NCBI GenBank assembly: GCA_032719365.1
Contig: CM064867.1
Span: forward strand, 63,238,136 to 63,302,135
Reading direction: 5' to 3'
From: Prinsepia uniflora
Taxonomy: Eukaryota > Streptophyta > Magnoliopsida > Rosales > Rosaceae
DNA length: 64,000 bases
A program made the translations under genes and the position numbers. Each line of letters begins with the position of its first letter. Position 1 is the first letter of the stretch. The notes below the pieces were generated by a model. The model saw only the letters and a program-made list of their open reading frames with translations, was not told the origin of the DNA and made no database searches. Below are positions 34,437-46,876 of the stretch, in pieces.

Positions 34437-34695
34437 TCACGCCTTCACGCCTAGGAACCCTGCCGCTCCTTTTCTTCTTCTCCTTCGATAGTTCTTCGCG
34501 GGCGTTTTGTTTCAGATTATTCTCAAAGGTTTGGACAATTATACCAATCTAATTTAAGGAGAGGTGTGAAAATTGACGTTGAGGAGGCAATTTGGAACTA
34601 AAAATGTGTTCAAGAGGCAAATTGGGTCGAAATCATGTTTGAGGGGCATTTTGAGACTAAGGACTATGTTCAGGGGGTATTTTGACTAAAAAGCC
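34437..34695 (-). repeat. MULE right terminal inverted repeat
   Basis: Mirror of 12,874-13,136, beginning on the minus strand GGCTTTTTAGTCAAAAT. It presumably drove the transposase gene. Confidence 0.93.
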
Positions 34696-34704
34696 TTTAC
34701 TATT
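34696..34704. repeat. MULE target-site duplication, right
   Basis: TTTACTATT, identical to 12,865-12,873. Confidence 0.95.
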
Positions 34705-35589
34705 TCATGTTTGTTTTTTAAGAAGGGTACATAACATGTTAAATTGACCAATATACTATGCAGTATGCATGCCTAGAACATTTTGTACCCTCGAAACTTC
34801 TGTTATTCATCCAGAAGTATGAAAACTTAAATTAGTTAATCATTTTCAACAAACTGATATCCTTGTTATTCAGACTTTAATATAATTTTTATCTTTCTTT
34901 GTTCTTCTTTGACTCATCAGAGGATTTTATACTATGCAGCAACCTTCAACATTTGGGTTCTCTATCGCTTTTAAAATATAAAACTACGAATAATAAGTGT
35001 GGAAGATCAGTGTGTTTTCTTTACTTAACTAAATTTTGGAATGGTTGGGGAGGAGAAGACCACAACTTGCAATCATTAATCACTTTGAATGATACACGAG
35101 GAAACAATTGTTGCGTTAAAGTTTTAAAAACCAAATTTTTTTTGTATCATCTATAAATGGTTAACTTTGTAGCCTGACACTTATGAACAATTGTTGTAGC
35201 TCATCATATTATCTTATATGTCTTCTGATGTACAAATACAAGAGTTTCTGAGACAGTTGGATGGTGAATTCCTCAAAGTAACCTTATGTGTTTATCAACT
35301 TTCTCATTCCACTTAAAATCTAAAAAAAAAAAGATAGTAAGATTTCCTTGTCAGAGTTGACCACTTGACCTAAAAAATCCAAAAGATCAATAAATCCATC
35401 TATAGTGATACATCTGAATAACATGATTTCTCGTTCACTTTGGGATGCAATGAATACAAGCCAACCCAATTTGGAAAAATTGAAGGTTAGAACTCTTCCC
35501 CTCTCTAATGATTCGTTTACCATATGATTATACACAATCCGTATATGCATATAGTGTTTGTTTATGATCTCAACATTATGTTCTAGTGG
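34705..35589. other. Host-like AT-rich sequence right of MULE
   Basis: Continuous with 12,600-12,864 before the MULE inserted. Exon-like hints: CATCAG followed by a short open piece at 34,919, and TTGTAG at 35,199 followed by one with EFLRQLDGEFLKV. None belongs to a family I recognise. Confidence 0.35.
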
Positions 35590-35594
35590 TAATG
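35590..35594. repeat. Target-site duplication TAATG, left
   Basis: Identical to 38,527-38,531. Confidence 0.93.
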
Positions 35595-36879
35595 TGACAG
35601 GACCCGCCCCGATCCCACAGGGACCACAAGGGGACGTGCCCTGCTCCCGTCTGACACCCAAATAATTCATACCAATTTTAACCTCAAAACATCAAATGCA
35701 TAAATAACCAAATTAAAGTCATACATCAAATCCAAATTAAACGAATGTCAGACAAGGGATGAAATCCAAAATTACAAGTTGCGAGCACGACTCTAAAGTA
35801 AACCTGCGGGTACACCGCCCAACAGGGGTTCAGGTACGCAGAAGTAGATCTATGCCTCAGCCTCAGGTTCCTCCTCTACCTCAGTATCACGACTTGGAGG
35901 GGTTATCAAAACATTAATGGTGAGTGGACCGAAACTCAAGTTTATAAAATCATTTGATAAGTAAAACATATAATTTACCCCTCCGTTTTCCAAACATGCG
36001 TGCATCATTATTCAAAATCATAAACCATATAATATGAACCATAAGGCATAGAATAAAACCATAAGTATAATTTTAGTTGCTGCACTATACACTCCAATCC
36101 CGACATCCCTGATGTCTGACGTCCCTGACGTCCACTAAGGTCACAATCACAAGGCTACGCGTGCCACTTGGGTCTCACTTTCCGAGTTCATTCCCCGAAC
36201 CCCGTTCGGGTACTGCATCCCTGATGCTTAGCGTCGTAGACGCTGGACGTACTAGACGTCCGTGACCTCTCCGGGGTACCTCATCCGGAGGAGACAATAT
36301 AATATGGAAGGATCTATACAGTGCAGTAACAAATGCATTTTATTGATATCCACATGCAAGGCATATATGTACATAGATAAAATCCGAACCAATCATTAAG
36401 TTTCATCAGACGGGTCTCAAGCCCAAATACCGTGAAACGTGCCATAACCATATTTTCCATATCATCAAAACCATTATTGTTTTAGCATGTGAATAAGTAT
36501 AATAAACCAGAAAACATTTATGCACGCAAGGGTTTAAGAAAATGGCCCACTCACAGTACAGTCCTGCTGAAAACCGAACGTATACCCTCGTTCTAGTACG
36601 ATTATACAACCCCTGTCATATCCAAAGCATATGCAAAGGTCAATACAAACCCCTAACATTCAACTATGAAACCCTAGACCGAAACCGGTCCGGAAAAGCC
36701 GCCCAAACGCGCTTCCCAAGGCAATAAACCTTATTTTGACCAACTTAATGATCTCTGATCGACCCGAAACCACCGCCATTGGATCCGGATCGTCGAAACC
36801 TAAAGAATGGTAGTGGTCCCACCAGAAACACTGTTCACACGCGCCCCCACGCGCCGGTCAACGCAGGAACAGTCCCTGC

Positions 36880-37180
36880 TGACGTCATCGCTGACGTCAT
36901 CTGACAACTGACAGGTCTGACATGTCAGACTCTGACAGGTGCCACGTGTCAACACCCGATTGGTCCACCTCGCTGATCTGTCAGACCACGTGTCAGATCA
37001 GACATGTGCCACGTGTCAACACGGCACTGGTCCACGTCACTGACATGTCAGTGACACGTGGCAGTCCCTGACTGGTCCACGTCACTGACATGTCAGTGCT
37101 GACTGTGCACTGACATGTGACACGTGTCGGCTCACGGTTGGTCCACGTCACCTGACAGCCTGACAGGGTGCCACGTCAGC
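36880..37180. promoter_or_regulatory. ACGT-core motif array in solo LTR
   Basis: Dense GCTGACGTCA, TGACATGTCA, GCCACGTGTCA and GGTCCACGTCA words, roughly one every 15-25 bases. Likely LTR enhancer for bZIP factors, by inference. Confidence 0.5.
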
Positions 37181-38040
37181 ACCTCCGTCCTCAGACGGGT
37201 TGACCCGTATTCCTGTAACTCGGGTCGATCAGACCCGCGATCACGACCCGGTTACCATTTCATCATTTCTTAATCATTTTTGCTCAGGTTGATTCCTAAC
37301 TACTCGTCTTAATCCCTACAACGGTTCTGTGCAATTAGAATTAGGTTTTAGGTCGAAGAGATTACCTGAAAATCGACGGGAAGTTTGGTTGCCGGTTCTG
37401 GTTATCCTCTCCAGCGAGTCGACGGTTTTCCAGTCCCGGTCCTGGGTCAAAATTGGTCGTCAAGGTCTCCTAGATGTGTCCTAACAATCATCCAACAATG
37501 TTAACGTCAAACACAGACGGTTCGAAGCAGGGAAGGAAAACGGCTACTCACGGGTTTATCGTCCTATCGCCGCCGTGTCGCCGCCGTACACCGTCAAGGT
37601 CAGTTCCTCGTCGTCCTGTCGTCACGGTGACCCCAACCGTACGTTGGTTCGAGTCCCAGAGTGAAGGTTTGGATGGTTTGGTGACTTGGGCTGCTCGGGT
37701 TTCCTTCTCGGGTTTGAGGGAATGCCGGCCGTGCAGGGTGACCGTGGAGCGGTGGCTGGCGTCAGGAAGGTGGTTGCTGGTTGCCTGAGGTGTGGGGTTG
37801 AGTGATGAGGGCTGGTGAGCTAGTTCCAAGGGGGAATCGCACAACGGGTTGAGAGAATGCAAGTATGATTTCATGAATTTTAATACTGAACAGGAACATG
37901 AATCAAGGGCCAGGATTGGATCTCAGAATGAGATCAAGGGTGAGGATTGGATCTGGGGTTTTCAGATCCAAGGGCTGAAATTAAAAGTAGGTTTAAATGC
38001 TATTTAATCCCATAGTGGAACTGATCCAATCTAGCCAATG

Positions 38041-38064
38041 GGTGAGTGACACTTGTCACTCACC
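38041..38064. other. LTR palindrome, co-varying copy
   Basis: Arms GGTGAGTGACA and TGTCACTCACC: relative to the reference arm, one inner base differs and its partner differs to match. Confidence 0.8.
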
Positions 38065-38710
38065 AGGTGTCCTCCAATCAGATTTTAGAATAAAATATTC
38101 GACACGAAAACTGAGACACGAACCTCCCGATTTCACGTTTCTAACCATAACTTCCTCGTACGAAGTTCGATTTCGGCGTGCCGCCTGTCTACGGACTCAG
38201 GGCGTCGAGGCCTACCTGACGGTCCTTGTGTCAACTGAAAATTAGTTGCCAAAAGAAAAGTCAACATTTTCTCCCTAAAAGTCCAATTTACGGTAATGCC
38301 CCTGAACTTCTGATAGTCATAACTTTTACCCTGATCGTCCGAATTGGACGTGCCACCTGTCTATGAACTCGTGACGTCCCGAACTACGTCACGGTCATAG
38401 GTCAAAGTCCATTTAGTTCATCAATCAAAAAGTCAACAATTTTGGCCATGCCAATCACAAGGGTAAAAGCGTCAATTCACACATTAAAATACAATATTAA
38501 AATCCTCGAATGTCCGGGGTGTTACATAATGGTTAATGATGAGTAAGATTTTGGAGTGGAAATTAGCTCTCGGTTGTTAAACTTATGAAAAAAAATAGGA
38601 GATTGGGACATGTCAAGAGAATGGAAATGTGGACGACATGTTATGATAGCATTTGGAGACTTGTTAAGTCCTAATTTGTATCCATTGACTAGTTGAATTC
38701 AATTATGCAG

Positions 38711-39003
38711 ATTGCTATGGGACTGCCACGAATCTATTTCTTTTCTGGTCTTAGTGGGGAGGAAATGATGATGTTTATTGATTCTTTCCGAGAAGTAGGT
38801 AGTGTTGATTTTAACCTTTAATTCCATTAATAAGAGTATTCGGGGTTGTAAGAATGACAACGTTATTTACCAATAACGTTTACTGGCATTTTTTTTTGGT
38901 TTTATACGGGACTAGAACCAGCTGTTTTGTGGCTCTTGTTCTGAACAGCGTGGATAAACTACTGGAGGACTTGATACAAGAGATCATGGAGGACCATGAA
39001 ATG
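38711..39003 (+). pseudogene. DUF3783-like plant gene, two broken exons
   Basis: Exon 1 (38,711-38,798) follows TTATGCAG and reads AMGLPRIYFFSGLSGEEMMM then FIDSFREVG, ending GTAG|GTAGTG. Exon 2 (about 38,910-39,003) reads GLEPAV, then after a one-base deletion in a T run, ALVLNSVDKLLEDLIQEIMEDHEM. The arrangement SGLSGEE, then a helix, then EPAV, ALVxNS and LEDLIQEIMxxH resembles the small DUF3783 fold known in bacteria and plant organellar proteins; this is from memory. The acceptor of exon 2 (ACGG) has lost its AG, and the frame is broken, so this is a pseudogene or part of one. Confidence 0.55.
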
Positions 39004-39201
39004 GTAGTAAGTATATATATTTTTAGTCCTTTTGTAAGTATACACAAGATCATTTGACATGTCTCACATTTTTATTTCCCTACAGACATAAAAAGGAAAG
39101 TATATACATTTAGTAAGTATATAGAAGATCATCTGACATATCTCAATTCATTTCCCTGCAGAGATCATGGAGGACCATCAAATACTAGTAAGTATATATA
39201 T
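38979..39201 (+). repeat. Local duplication of exon end and intron piece
   Basis: The exon end AGAGATCATGGAGGACCAT with its donor region recurs at 39,160-39,201 (period about 181), and the intervening intron contains two related copies of a GTAAGTATA...TTTCCCT(A/G)CAG stretch (39,035-39,085 and 39,113-39,161). Each copy has its own plausible donor and acceptor. Confidence 0.7.
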
Positions 39202-40263
39202 TTTACTTAAGTTGTGATCAGTGTGTTTTCTTACTGAATGATTTTTCTAGTTTGGGCATCTTGAATTGATCAATTTTTCAAGAGTATGCAATGGATGGAG
39301 TTATCAAAAGTGCAGATTCCAGTGGAACTATTGGATCCAAACCGCTTAAGATATAAGGAATTTGTTCATGATTATTTAGTTTATGTTTTCTATGTTTATT
39401 GTGATCATAGTTGAGATTACGTGTCCATAGAAGGCTTACCACAAAATTTTAGTCATATGCCTTCCTATGTGCATCATCCTTTGGTATCAATGTGCTTTCA
39501 TATAACGATGTTTATTTTTCCTATGATATGTCTTTGCTGGTGTCCTGAAGACTTTATTTAGCGTCTCTCTCATATGTCAATGATAGGTACTAGAATACAA
39601 AGCCCTTCCAAGTCTTTGTGCAATATCCAATTAATTTTTCTATTTCAACTTAAGCAGGTACTTCAATTATGTATTTTCAATGGCTCTATTGAAGTGAATG
39701 ATTTTCAGTCGGATGAGTTTCTAATGGTTTTTTCATATCATCTTGCATATCTTTGTAACTTTGTGTTCGACACACAAAACACCCTCATGATAACACGGAT
39801 GTTGAAAATGCAACTTTTTTCTAGGTTTGGGAAAAGAAACTTGGAGTATTCTTATTGTAAATTTGACTTTGTTAAATAGTTTTGTAGCTCCATTTCCTGC
39901 AGTTGATGTTGTTGAATTGTTATGTAGTTTGAATGCATATGTATGATGGATTTTGGAGGATGGAATTGGAGGGACATTTGGAGCAAATTAAGTTATATAT
40001 GATAGTCTATGTATGTAAGGTTGATGAAACACTTTTATGGTTATGGAACTTTATGTTAAAAGTACATGTACAATGGATATGAAGTTTTATGTATTTGATT
40101 TCTGGATTAAATACAAAGATTCATTAATATCATGCAATGAATTATTGAATATATTTTTTGTTTGATGGTAGAAAATTATGCTACAAATCTCCGGACGTGT
40201 TCAGTTAAATTACTTGTTAATTTAGTATTAGCCTGCAACTACTAAACAAGATTCTAGAAAACT
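39202..40263. other. Unassigned host-like region
   Basis: AT-rich. A 101-codon open frame at 39,574-39,879 has no recognised domain. It may be an intron or 3' flank of the DUF3783-like pseudogene. Confidence 0.35.
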
Positions 40264-40367
40264 TTCCATGGCATTCCTAAAATACTATGGAAGCTTTTCC
40301 ATAGCGTTTTTGAAATGATATGGAAAGCTTTTCCACAGAATTTCTTGAAAACGCCATGGAAAAGTTG
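40264..40367. repeat. Cluster of TGGAAAAGCTTTTCCA-type palindromes
   Basis: Three or four imperfect palindromes (for example TATGGAAGCTTTTCCATA) lie in tandem with ACGCCATGGAAAA words. They look like DNA-transposon subterminal repeats or a small MITE relic, cut off by the LTR at 40,375. Confidence 0.45.
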
Positions 40368-42602
40368 CCCAAGTATAACGACCCATCCCGAATTTCGGGA
40401 TTAGATTAGTGACTAATGGAGGATTAGTGTGATTAATCGGTGATTAGTTGAGAGAAATCGGACGGACGGTGTAAAATGATCTTTTTGCCCCTGGTCTTGG
40501 GCAAAATGTTGGCTTCCCTTGGTCTTGGACAAAATGTTGACTTTTGACTCAGGGAGTCAAACTTATGAGGATCGATGACTGTGACGTAGATCGAGACGTC
40601 ACGAGTACATAGACAGGCGGCATGTTGAAATCGGACGTTCGCCGGGAAAGTTATGGTCTCGAGATCGAAATTGGAAATTTAACGTCTCAGGATTCGATTA
40701 AAATAATGTTAAAATCTGATTGGGCAGATATTTTATATGAGGCCCTTAATAATCTCCATGCTTGCTTTGAAACCATGCTTGTTTTGCAATCATTACTTGG
40801 TTGAAAGCTTCAAAATTCTTAAACCTCAAACAACCCTTACCTCCCCCCACCCCCCTCTTTCTCTCTCTCCTCAACTTTCGCCAATTGAGCTAGTGAATCC
40901 CTTTCCTACCAACTTTTTCCCAAACATTTTAATGATTTTCAATTCCCCCGCAACGGTTCCAAAAATTTATTCAAAAACGTTTTTTTTGCGTAGATGTAGT
41001 TTTGGTAAATAAGGATCGTTCTGCATGGGGAATTAAGGGACATTGAAAACGGTTAGTAAGAAGATAAAAGATAAAGGGGGTTTAAAAGTTGTGTGCCAAA
41101 GTTACGTTTAATAAAGTACGAGTTTAAATGAGAATGCTCATGTTGATTCGTACTTGCAAATCATAGATTAGTTTAATAAACAAAACTGACACTTTTACTT
41201 AAGCTAGCCCAAATCAACAATCACATTATTTACTCAACTCCTACTTAACACATATACATGCGACACCGTCATCCACTTACCATGTCAATATGCCAAAACT
41301 TGCACATACCTAACCAATCACGAAACCTTACCTTTGTTACCTTGATTATCATCATAAATTCTTCATATTGTAAATTCTTCGAATCGCAGACATAAACACT
41401 TACAATATGATTTAGCTTGGTTATTGATTGAATATTCCAAATCGCAGACATAAACATTAAATCTCTTCAACCTAAATCTAAATGCTCTGAATCGCAAACA
41501 TGAACATTTAGCGTTAATTTGAAGATTAAGCACAAGAACATAGGACGTAATTAAAATTCAAAAAGTAAAACACATGGAGATTTAATTAAGCGTTACAAAG
41601 ATTGGAAGATATAAACCATCACAAGTATTAAATTATCAACACAACTAACATTAAATTCAAGAACTTAGGGGAAAGTGAGTAGTTACACTTTTGGAATCTC
41701 TGAATCACAGAAGGATGCCAAAGTGGGTGTAAGGGTGAATTGTTATTCACTAAACTCTCTGAATCGTAGATGCCAGTCAACCTGACTAGAGGTTGAAGGT
41801 GATGACATGGCATTTTACGTCTTCATTGTTAGGCCACGTGGCCAGGTATTAGTCGATTCAGTAGTTGACGTGGTAGTGCCATGTCATCCTTGTTAGACCA
41901 CGTGGATCAGTGAGGTGGTGCCACATGGCATTGTGTCAGGAATTGTCAAGTGACGTGTCAGCTGACGTGGTGTTCCACGTTAAACATGTCAAACCACGTG
42001 GACTAGTGAAGTGGCGCCAAATGGTAGTGTGTCAGTGCGTTGTCAGGATTGTCAGTGACATGTGGTAGTGATGACATCATCATGTGACGTGGAACATGTC
42101 AGAGGTTGACATGTGGCACCAGTTAGGGAATGCCATATGGCATGTTGTTAGAGTTTTCAGATGTCAGGCTGACGTCAGCTAGGGCTGACGTCAGTGTTGA
42201 CTTTTGTTGAACGGACTTTGATCAGAGCGTGTGGACGCGTGGACACAAATTTCAAGGTCAAACTGATCTTGTTTTGAAAATCTGAATCCAATGGTGTTGT
42301 TTTAGGTCGATCAGAGATTGTTTGATAGGTCATTTGATGGTTTTTCTCCTCGGGAAGCGTGTTTGGGACGCGTTCTCGGTTTCAAGATTTTTGGAGGTTT
42401 TACTTATGGACTTATATGGGTTGATAATGACCTTTGGATATGATTTGGACAAGTTTGGAAGTCTCGGAGACTTTGGATTAGCTTCTTATTGGCTTACGAC
42501 GCAGGTTTTCAGCGTGCATCATGGACAATCAGTGAGTGGACATTGTTTTTAAATATGATGCATGCATAAATATTTTAGATGTTTTATGATCATGGTTTAA
42601 AA

Positions 42603-42607
42603 TGCAA
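42603..42607. repeat. Target-site duplication TGCAA, left
   Basis: Identical to 45,859-45,863. Confidence 0.9.
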
Positions 42608-45600
42608 TGACAGGACCCGTCCCAATCCCTCCGTGATTAACGAGGGACGCCCCTGATCCCGTTTGACACGGAGTGTCAGACCAGGGAAAATTAAAACCTT
42701 TAGCCCGAAGGCTTCCAGAGTACGCCAGGATCCGAAGGAGGTACGTGATATCTCGGTCTCTGCTACAGTCCACACCATATCCAACCTGAAGGGTATTGAA
42801 AATAGAAAGACTGTGAGTGGACAAAAAGTAATAAGTTTTGTAAACACATTTTATAAAGACCTTTATACCCTTCACTAAAATGCATGCATGCATAGTAAAA
42901 CCATTTATCCAATCACATATGTTTAAAAAACCATAATCATACGGGCTCCTGCCCAAAACCATTTACAGAAAATCATAACATAGTAAACATAAGTGGGATC
43001 TCAGCCCAAATCCATTTACAGGAATCTAGAACATAAAAACCAAATGTGGGATCTCAGCCCAAATCCATTTATCATCGTAAAACACAATTTCCCAAACCAT
43101 TTGAAATTATGTTTATCCAATATATTTCATAGCACCAAACCTGTCACGGTATCTAGAGTTATGCGCGTGCTACCCGGGATCTCCAACCCAAGTCTCTCTA
43201 GGGTCCACCCAGGTCAATGTCAGTAGATCCATGACCCTCCCTGGAGGTTATGAACCATAGCCTTACTAAGAGTAAGGAACCCAACTGGGGGGCGACTCTA
43301 CTCAGTCACTGCTCCGTGACTACTCCGGGGTCCACCCAGGCCAACGACCCTTCCCGGAGGAGACAATCATATATAAAGGATGGCATACGAAAAACCTTTT
43401 GAAATCATTCTTTAAACCTTTCAAGAATTCATGCCTGGCCCCCATAAGCCGTCATGAACGATAAAATCCTTTCAAGGGTTCATGCCGGTTCCCATAAACT
43501 GTCATGAACCGTAAAAACCTTTCAAGGGTTCATTCTGGTTCCCATAAACCGTCATGAACCATAAATCCATTTTGTGGGTCCCTAACCCGAAATCACCATC
43601 GTAAAATGTAACTGGGCCCTAAGCCCGAATCCACATATAAACTGGGCCTCTGGCCCGAATCGTAACCCAACTGCACCTCGTGCTCGATTTCATAAACTAA
43701 ATGGTCCTCGTGCCCGATATCGTAAACTGAATGGGCCTCGTACCCGATACGTAAGTCAACTGGGCCCCGAGCCTGATTCGTAAACCAACTGGGCCTCCAG
43801 TCCGATGTCTCGTTAAATCAAAATGACCTCAAGTCCGAGTGTTCGTAATTCCAATGGGTTTCATGCCTGATCCATAATTGAAAATCCAAAATCGATTTAA
43901 GAATCAATTGGGCGTCTGGCCCAAGAACAACACTAAAAGGACTTCGAGTCCGAGGGTTTCCAAATCAAATGGTCTCGAACCCGAGTTTACCTTTTCAATT
44001 CCAAAACTGTTTCATGAAATCATATCTAAAACTATAAGTACGGAAAATCAGTGTAAAATCGGAAAACCTCGATTTACGTGCAAGCACGTAAATCGCCTTG
44101 AAATTCGTGAAACCATATAATTCACCAATATCCTGATCAACATCATAGAATCACATTCATAATCCATATACAACATTTATGCATGCATCACAGTTTAGAA
44201 AACAAGGTCCACTCACAGACCGTCCTATGTTGTTGCCTCGGTTTGCGTGCCGTAAGTCTCACCGGGAAAATCGTCATCACCGGGACTCCTAAACCTGTCC
44301 AAATCAATATAGAGGGTTACTAACTACCTTATTAACCTCTCATTGAATCCCTGTAATTTTTTTGGAATTTTCAACTTTTTTTAAAGTCGAACCTAAACCT
44401 TCCGATGCCCCGAACATTATCGAGACGGTGTCCGATCGACACGAAACCAGTCCCAAAATGTTTGTTACATCGAATAGAAGATTTCAAGTGTTGAACACTT
44501 CCCTAAATTACTGTTCATGCACCCTTATGTGCTCCAAGAAGATCCTGCACGTGAGCCCACGCGCCAGGACACTATTCATCTCCTTCAACCCTCAGCAAAC
44601 CGGTCTAACTGGTTTGAACCGGCCGAACCGGTCTGGACCGGTTCAGCGTCCCAACTCGTCCATTTTCATCCCATTTTGTTCTATTTTGATCCTAATCCCT
44701 TCCTAGTCTTATTTCCTATCTTTTTAACTATTAAAAACATAAGGAAAACCGTGAAAACCATACCTCTATGTTCGACAATGGTGACGGCGGCCACAACCTC
44801 CACCCGTTGTGCTTCCCGGCCATCCAAACACTCGAAAACCCTTCCATTTGTCTCCCCAGACCCCCAGAAGCAATACCCAAACGTTAGTTTCGATTAAAGA
44901 CCAACAAAAACCGAAACCTGAATTTTGAATATAACAAAGGTCCTCGGGTTACTCACCTCCGCCGTCCTCCACCGTGGCTTGCCGTCGTCCTCGTTCTTAG
45001 TCCTTCTTTTCACTCTCTCATGGTCACACATGAGCACTCATAATGATTATGGTGGTGAGGAAACCAGGTGGTGGTATGTGTATTTGTTTTGGAAGCTAAG
45101 AAGAAGAAAATGGAGATGGTGTCGTGGAAGAAAAGAGAGATGTGATTAATTGAAGGTGATGATTAGAAAAGAGTGTGATGATATGGACGGTGATGATTTA
45201 GGGAGCATAGGAATGGATGGCCAAGATTAAAGATGGGATAATTGGAAATTATAAAATAATAAAAGATAATACTTTTTAATTATGTAGATCCACAAATTAG
45301 GGGTTTGGGGCAATAGGATGAGTGACATTTGTTACTCATCCATGGGTCCCACTTAAAATATCTGCCCAATCAGAATAAGCCACCTCAACATCGCCTCGAT
45401 ATACGTGCATAGTGAAATCGAACTTTCCTGACCCATAACTTCCCCGTTCGAAGTCCGATTTAGGCGTGCCGCCTGTCCATGAATTCGTATCGTCCCGATC
45501 TACGTAACGGTCCTCGACCCTTGGCCATCGGACCTCCCAAGTCAAAATTAAATGATTTGCGCCTTTTTAACTAAATTACCAAAGTACCCTTGAACTTCCG

Positions 45601-45858
45601 AACGTCATAACTTCTCCCTCGAATGTCGAAATCGAACGTGCCACCTGTCTATGAACTCTTAACGTCTCGAACTACGTCACGGTCATTGACCAAAATCCAT
45701 TTGACCTCCTAAACGAAAAGTCAATATTTTGCCCACGACTAGGGGCAAAACGGTCATTTTGCATCATTTGTCCGATTTCGCCCAACTAATCACGGATTAA
45801 CCCCACTAATCACGATTAGTCCCTAATCTAATCCCAAAATTCGGTACAGGTCGTTACT
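42608..45858 (-). mobile_element. Solo LTR inserted in a + LTR
   Basis: 3251 bases, TGACAGGACCCGTCCC... to ...GTACAGGTCGTTACT (final base changed from A), flanked by TGCAA. It contains stretches of GGGCCTCxxGCCCGA-type repeats (43,600-43,990), the RY motif (42,881-42,892) and a palindrome at 45,316-45,341 with one arm mismatch. Confidence 0.92.
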
Positions 45859-46824
45859 TGCAATGATTGTAGATAATTTGAATATGATTTGAATATGAGT
45901 TGGAATGATTTTACGGATTTGTGTGAAATGGCATTTTGGGCTTGAATCCCAGTTGGATATGGATTTTGACTTAGATTACAGTCCAATGTGATTTCGAATG
46001 ATGATTTGATTTACGAAATGATATTTCGGGTTTGTGACCCTGTTTCGGATTTAAGATATGATTCGATGAGTCCTGGATTTATGAAATGTTTCTGGCACTA
46101 ATTTTATGAAGGTTTTGTAGAAGGTGATTTGATGAAACTATATTTCGAGCGTAGGCCATATTGAGATACCTTGAGATTATTTGGGATACAAATGTTTGTG
46201 AACTATTTTCCACACTATCATCCTCTATGATGTGATTGTTCCCTTCGAACGTCGTAGATCCTTGAATGGTATCCTCCAGATGTTGTAGATATTGGAAAGG
46301 TCACAATTACACTACCTGGAGATGAGTAGCTCCGAGGGGAGGCTCTGGCTCAGGAGTGTCAGATATGAACATTACCCGGACGTCGTAGATCCTAGTAATG
46401 TCATCACCCGGACGTCGTAGATCTTGGATGTATTGACAGGATCCGTCCCAAATCCCCCGGGATTAACTTGGGACTTGCCTGCTCCCGTCTAACACAGATT
46501 GTCAGACCTGAGATAATTTTGTCCTCAGTCTCTGCTACAGCTCACATCAACGATCAACTTGAAGGGCATTCAAAACATCAAAAGTCGTGAGTGGACAAAA
46601 CAAATAATTTATGAAAACATTTTCACAAAAGACATTTATGCCCTTCACTAAAAACATGCTTGCATTCAAAAACCATTTCTCAAAACATAGAACACGGGGC
46701 CTTGGCCCAAAATCCAAAGTAAGGAAACCCAGAACAAGTCTCCTTTCAAATCATGAAACACAAGGTCTCAGCCCAAATCCAATATGCGAGGTTCTCATCC
46801 CCACGCCGTCTTAGTGAAAACTCA

Positions 46825-46825
46825 T

Positions 46826-46876
<51 letters not shown>
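46825..46876. repeat. (CA)n(TA)n compound microsatellite
   Basis: CA units with one AAC interruption, passing into TA units. Confidence 0.95.

Larger units (their letters stand above)
12874..34695. mobile_element. Complete Mutator-like element (MULE) with nested insertions
   Basis: The ends are long inverted repeats beginning GGCTTTTTAGTCAAAAT and flanked by a perfect 9-bp duplication. It carries a mudrA-type transposase gene on - and a GRF-zinc-finger gene on +, convergent, with 3' ends about 390 bases apart. Two later insertions are removed cleanly by their own duplications: a 9.6-kb gag-only LTR retrotransposon and a 2.65-kb solo LTR, leaving about 9.5 kb of MULE. Both genes hold stops and frameshifts, so the copy is dead. 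The convergent two-gene layout reading inward from the terminal repeats matches maize MuDR (established knowledge). Confidence 0.93.
35595..38526 (-). mobile_element. Solo LTR in host-like sequence
   Basis: 2932 bases, TGACAGGACCC... to ...GGGGTGTTACA on the + strand, flanked by TAATG. It contains the best-preserved ACGT-core block (36,880-37,180) and a palindrome at 38,041-38,064. No internal region. Confidence 0.95.
40375..46433 (+). mobile_element. + oriented LTR, interrupted (40,375-42,607 and 45,864-46,433)
   Basis: Begins TATAACGACCC (decayed TGTAACGACCC) and carries the family modules in + order, including GACACGTGG/TGACATGTCA words at 41,790-42,190 and the RY motif at about 42,560. 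It is split by a solo LTR with duplication TGCAA. It resumes with the segment that in the gag-only element lies around 19,890, then is cut again at 46,434 by a minus element. About 2.8 kb of it is present; the rest should lie beyond the window. Confidence 0.85.
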
